In this document: piece by piece, positions 60,747 to 64,000 of the stretch
How the letters are laid out: the number at the start of each line of letters is the position of its first letter
Numbering within the stretch: position 1 is the first letter of the stretch
Assembly: GCA_020080175.1 (NCBI GenBank)
Contig: JAGHQL010000027.1
Span: 115,854 to 179,853 of the forward strand
Direction of reading: 5' to 3'
Length of the DNA stretch: 64,000 bases
From: Glutinoglossum americanum
Taxonomy: Eukaryota > Ascomycota > Geoglossomycetes > Geoglossales > Geoglossaceae
The notes under the pieces: model-generated
The model's database searches: none
Seen by the model: only the letters and a program-made list of their open reading frames with translations
What the model was told of the DNA's origin: nothing
Made by a program: the position numbers and the translations under genes

Positions 60747-61324
60747 GACTGACAGGAAGATATATGTCGACCTATGCCCTTTCCCGTGCCGCCTAGTGGT
60801 AGCGCGATGTTTCACGAATGACGGCTTTCACGAGGTCAGCGGCAAGGCGTAATAAACAAAGAAATCGGTATACGGAACAGTACCGCGACCTATTCTCTAC
60901 ATAATATCATAGCGACGGCGTTCCTTTAGTTTTCGGTTTTCCTCATGTCCGCTCCTTTCTCCCAGACATGATACCGATGTATGTTCTATTTAGGGAGTAG
61001 GGGTAGGGAATGCATGGGCAAATATTTGGGGATCCAAATGAATGAATAGGTCAAGGTAAAGGGTAGGGGTTGATTATCTAACTAGGTTGGACTTCCCCTA
61101 AATCTCTTTCGCGTCAAACTCAATTATATTACGAGTACAAGACGACAAACAGATGATAAACCTCCAACGTTTGAATCATCTTTCCATACTTCCTCCTTCA
61201 ATTATAGCGTGAGAAACGAATCGAAAAAAAGATAAACCGAAAGAACATTGGGGAGGATTTTGCGTTTTAACCCAACGAATCTTCCAGGACCAAAATCCCT
61301 ATTAAATTTCCTCGCGTCATTGGC
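60747..61324. other. Convergent intergenic region
   Basis: 3' flanks of the RBR gene and the cell-wall protein gene. No feature of note. Confidence 0.5.
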
Positions 61325-64000
61325 CTAAAATGCCAATACAAATCCAACAAAAACCGTCAACAGTACACCAAAAACGTTAGATCTCGTCACCATCGCCGCT
61401 CCAGTGAACGCCTTCGGAGACGCGATGTCAGACGGGCTGTAAGGTCCCGTAGTTCCGAGATGACCAGTACCCGTACTCGTGGCGTTCTTGCTGGGAAGGT
61501 TGGGACTCGCGGGGCAATTGGAACCAGAGCAAGGCACTGGTTGAATTGGCACGGTGGTGTGGGTGACGATCGCCACCGTTGGCGAGGATGGCGAAGGAGC
61601 CTTATAGATGGCATTAACGCTCTTGGTGCTAGTCACAAACTTGGGTATGGATGTCATGACGGGGGCTACCGAGGGGCCCGAGCCTAAGCCAGAGCCTGGT
61701 TTGGGTACGACAGAGCTTGGATACGAGGGAGATACGTAAGCCGGAGAGGTCTCAACGGTGTATGGCAAGGTCAAAGTGACTGTTGTGGGCGTTGGGGCGC
61801 AGTGATTGCAGATGGTCACCTTGGTAGTCCAGCCTTCCGGGATAGTAGGAGTCGAGGTCGCGGTTGGACAGATGAAGGCGGTGTAAGTCTTTGTGATAGT
61901 AGTAAAACCCGTTGGGCAGATGTCAATGTATTCAGCTATAAGGAGATACTATTTAACGTCTGTGCCCAAATATATTTGATTCAACTGATAGTGACATGGG
62001 GAGGATTGTACTTACTGGTCACTACGGTGGTGATATAAACGCCTGAGCGAGTTGAAGTACCGCTCGCAACCGGAGATGTCAAAGCAAGAGATGGCGTCAT
62101 AATGCTCTCGGGAACGCCGACTGGGTAGGAGTACGAGTCCGTGGAAGAGGCAACGCTTGATACATCTGATGCGGTGGTGGTAGCCGCGACATCAGCCCCC
62201 GTAAGCGTCGTTGAATATGTAGCATCCCAATCTTCAGTAGTTGTCGGGGCCTCGGTGGATGTTGAATACTCGTCGGAAGAATCCTCAGTAGTTGTCGAGA
62301 CCTCTGTAGATGTTGGGTATTCACCAGAATCTTCAGTAGTTGTAGGGGCCTCTGTGGACGTTGGGTATCCGCCATCCAGATCCTCAGTAGTTGTCGGGGC
62401 CTCCGTAGTAGACATTGGATATTCGTCGTAAGAACTCTCAGTAGTTGTCGGGGCCTCTGTGGACGTTGGATATGCATCTACATCCTCAGTGGTCGTAGGA
62501 GCCTCTGTAGAGGTTGGATATTGGTCATCTAAATCCTCAGTAGTGGTAGGGGCCTCTGTGGACGTTGGATATTCATCTAGATCCTCAGTAGTGGTAGGAG
62601 CCTCTGTGGAGGTTGGATACTCGTCACTCGAACTCTCAGTAGTCGGGGCCTCTGTAGATGTTGGATATTCATCTATATCTTCAGTAGTTGTAGGGGCCTC
62701 TGTGGACGTTGGGTATCCGCCATCCAGATCCTCAGTAGTTGTCGGGGCCTCCGTAGTAGACATTGGATATTCGTCGTAAGAACTCTCAGTAGTTGTCGGG
62801 GCCTCTGTGGACGTTGGATATTCATCTACATCCTCAGTAGTAGTCGGGGCCTCTGTGGACGTTGGATATGCATCCACATCCTCAGTGGTCGTAGGAGCCT
62901 CTGTAGAGATTGGATACTCGTCACTCGAACTCTCAGTAGTAGTCGGGGCCTCTGTAGATGTTGGATACTCATCTAGATCCTCGGTAGTCGTAGGAACCTC
63001 TGTAGAGGTTGGATATTCACCTAGATCCTCAGTAGTCGTAGGAGCCTCTGTGGAGGTTGGATATTCATCTAGATCCTCAGTAGTAGTCGGGGCCTCTGTG
63101 GACGTTGAATATTCGTCTACATCCTCAGTGGTCGTAGGAGCCTCTGTAGAGGTTGGATATTCGCCTAGATCCTCAGTAGTCGTAGGAGCCTCCGTGGACG
63201 TTGGATATTCATCCACATCCTCAGTGGTCGTAGGAGCCTCGGTGGACGTTGGATATTCATCTAGATCCTCAGTAGTGGTAGGAGCCTCTGTAGAGGTTGG
63301 ATACTCGTCACCTGAACTCTCAGTAGTAGTCGGGGCCTCTGTAGATGTTGGGTACTCATCTAGGTCCTCAGTAGTGGTAGGAGCCTCCGTGGAGGTTGGA
63401 TATTCATCTACATCCTCAGTAGTCGTAGGGGCCTCTGTGGACGTTGGATATTCATCTACATCCTCGGTGGTCGTGGGAGCCTCCGTGGAGGTTGGATATT
63501 CATCTAGATCCTCAGTAGTCGTAGGAGTCTCTGTAGAGGTTGGATATTCATCTAGATCCTCAGTAGTGGTAGGAGCCTCTGTAGAGGTTGGATACTCGTC
63601 ACCTGAACTCTCAGTAGTAGTCGGGGCCTCTGTAGATGTTGGGTACTCATCTAGGTCCTCAGTAGTGGTAGGAGCCTCCGTGGAGGTTGGATATTCATCT
63701 ACATCCTCAGTAGTCGTAGGGGCCTCTGTGGACGTTGGATATTCATCTACATCCTCGGTGGTCGTGGGAGCCTCCGTGGAGGTTGGATATTCATCTAGAT
63801 CCTCAGTAGTCGTAGGAGTCTCTGTAGAGGTTGGATACTCATCATCCGAGCTCTCAGTAGTTGTCGGGGCCTCTGTAGATGTTGGATACTCATCTAGATC
63901 CTCAGTGGTCGTAGGAGCCTCCGTGGAGGTTGGGTATTCATCTACATCCTCAGTAGTCGTAGGAGTCTCTGTAGAGGTTGGATACTCATCATCCGAGCTC
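61325..64000 (-). CDS. GPI-anchored Ser/Thr-rich cell-wall protein, 5' end beyond window
   Basis: The visible minus-strand gene runs from the right edge through a Thr/Ser/Pro/Glu tandem-repeat domain (units such as EYPTSTEAPTTTED), then after an intron (61936-62015) TEYIDICPTGFTTITKTY, CPT and CNHCAP, and ends with a hydrophobic stretch VFGVLLTVFVGFVLAF at 61325, preceded by small residues (FTGAAM) fitting a GPI-anchor signal. Such proteins are heavily O-glycosylated and sit in the wall as adhesins or structural mannoproteins. The signal peptide is not in the window. The repeat part is in frame over the full visible length. Confidence 0.82.
62228..64000 (-). repeat. Coding minisatellite of 48/51-bp units
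   Basis: Around 36 visible units of 16 residues (17 in the variant with an extra Ser) run off the right edge. Larger duplicated blocks are visible: 63262-63546 is repeated at 63553-63837 (offset 291 bp), and the block at 62363 is repeated at 62711 (offset 348 bp). Confidence 0.93.

Noticed and set aside
62228-64000. CRISPR-like regular repeats
   Set aside because: Units are contiguous, coding and without unique spacers. This is a coding minisatellite.

Overview
The window is nuclear DNA of a filamentous ascomycete, most likely Pezizomycotina. Genes have many short introns (about 45-75 bp, GT-AG, with CTAAC/CTGAC-like branch sites). RPS4, RPL37, ELP6, GPI2, ATG29, ADE1, annexin XIV-type and SAICAR synthetase proteins are fungal in character. 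There is also an RNA-silencing RdRP, a NACHT-ankyrin NLR and a DUF3435 tyrosine-recombinase relic. I cannot fix the class from sequence alone. Intron joins given below were worked out by hand from splice signals and reading phase, not from transcripts.

Left part (1-31.3 kb), mainly conserved genes: an SSS/DUR3-type transporter (partial at the left edge), a RIM4-like multi-RRM protein, CIA30 (complex I assembly), a small DUF7704-type membrane protein, a Tay1/Teb1-type double-Myb telobox factor, RPS4, a clearly broken HOM2 (aspartate-semialdehyde dehydrogenase) pseudogene, mitochondrial D-lactate dehydrogenase, a 1067-aa coiled-coil protein of unknown function, and a 1578-aa RNA-dependent RNA polymerase.

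Middle part (32-46 kb), accessory in character: a HeLo-like/NACHT/ankyrin NLR whose nearly identical 34-aa repeats contain a 100-N assembly gap, a broken FTA2-like kinase-fold gene, a C2H2 plus GATA-finger gene with three 41-aa tandem repeats and in-frame stops, a small phytanoyl-CoA-dioxygenase-like gene, a multi-spanning membrane protein, and a DUF3435 (tyrosine recombinase/FluG-associated) relic with two in-frame TAG codons. Two diverged copies of a ~105-130 bp sequence lie in inverted orientation at 35.48-35.61 kb and 45.81-45.94 kb and bracket the last five of these. This makes a decayed recombinase-borne mobile segment a reasonable hypothesis. It is the most interesting structure in the window.

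Right part (46-64 kb), conserved again: ELP6, RPL37 (with a 4-nt first coding exon), an intron-containing tRNA-Pro(AGG), GPI2, ADE1 (divergent from GPI2 across a promoter with four 11-bp tandem repeats), an annexin, ATG29, an RBR-type E3 ubiquitin ligase, and the 3' part of a GPI-anchored cell-wall protein built from a 16-aa minisatellite with two larger duplicated blocks. The genes do not form one pathway. The accessory island and the repeat-bearing genes are the parts that change fastest.
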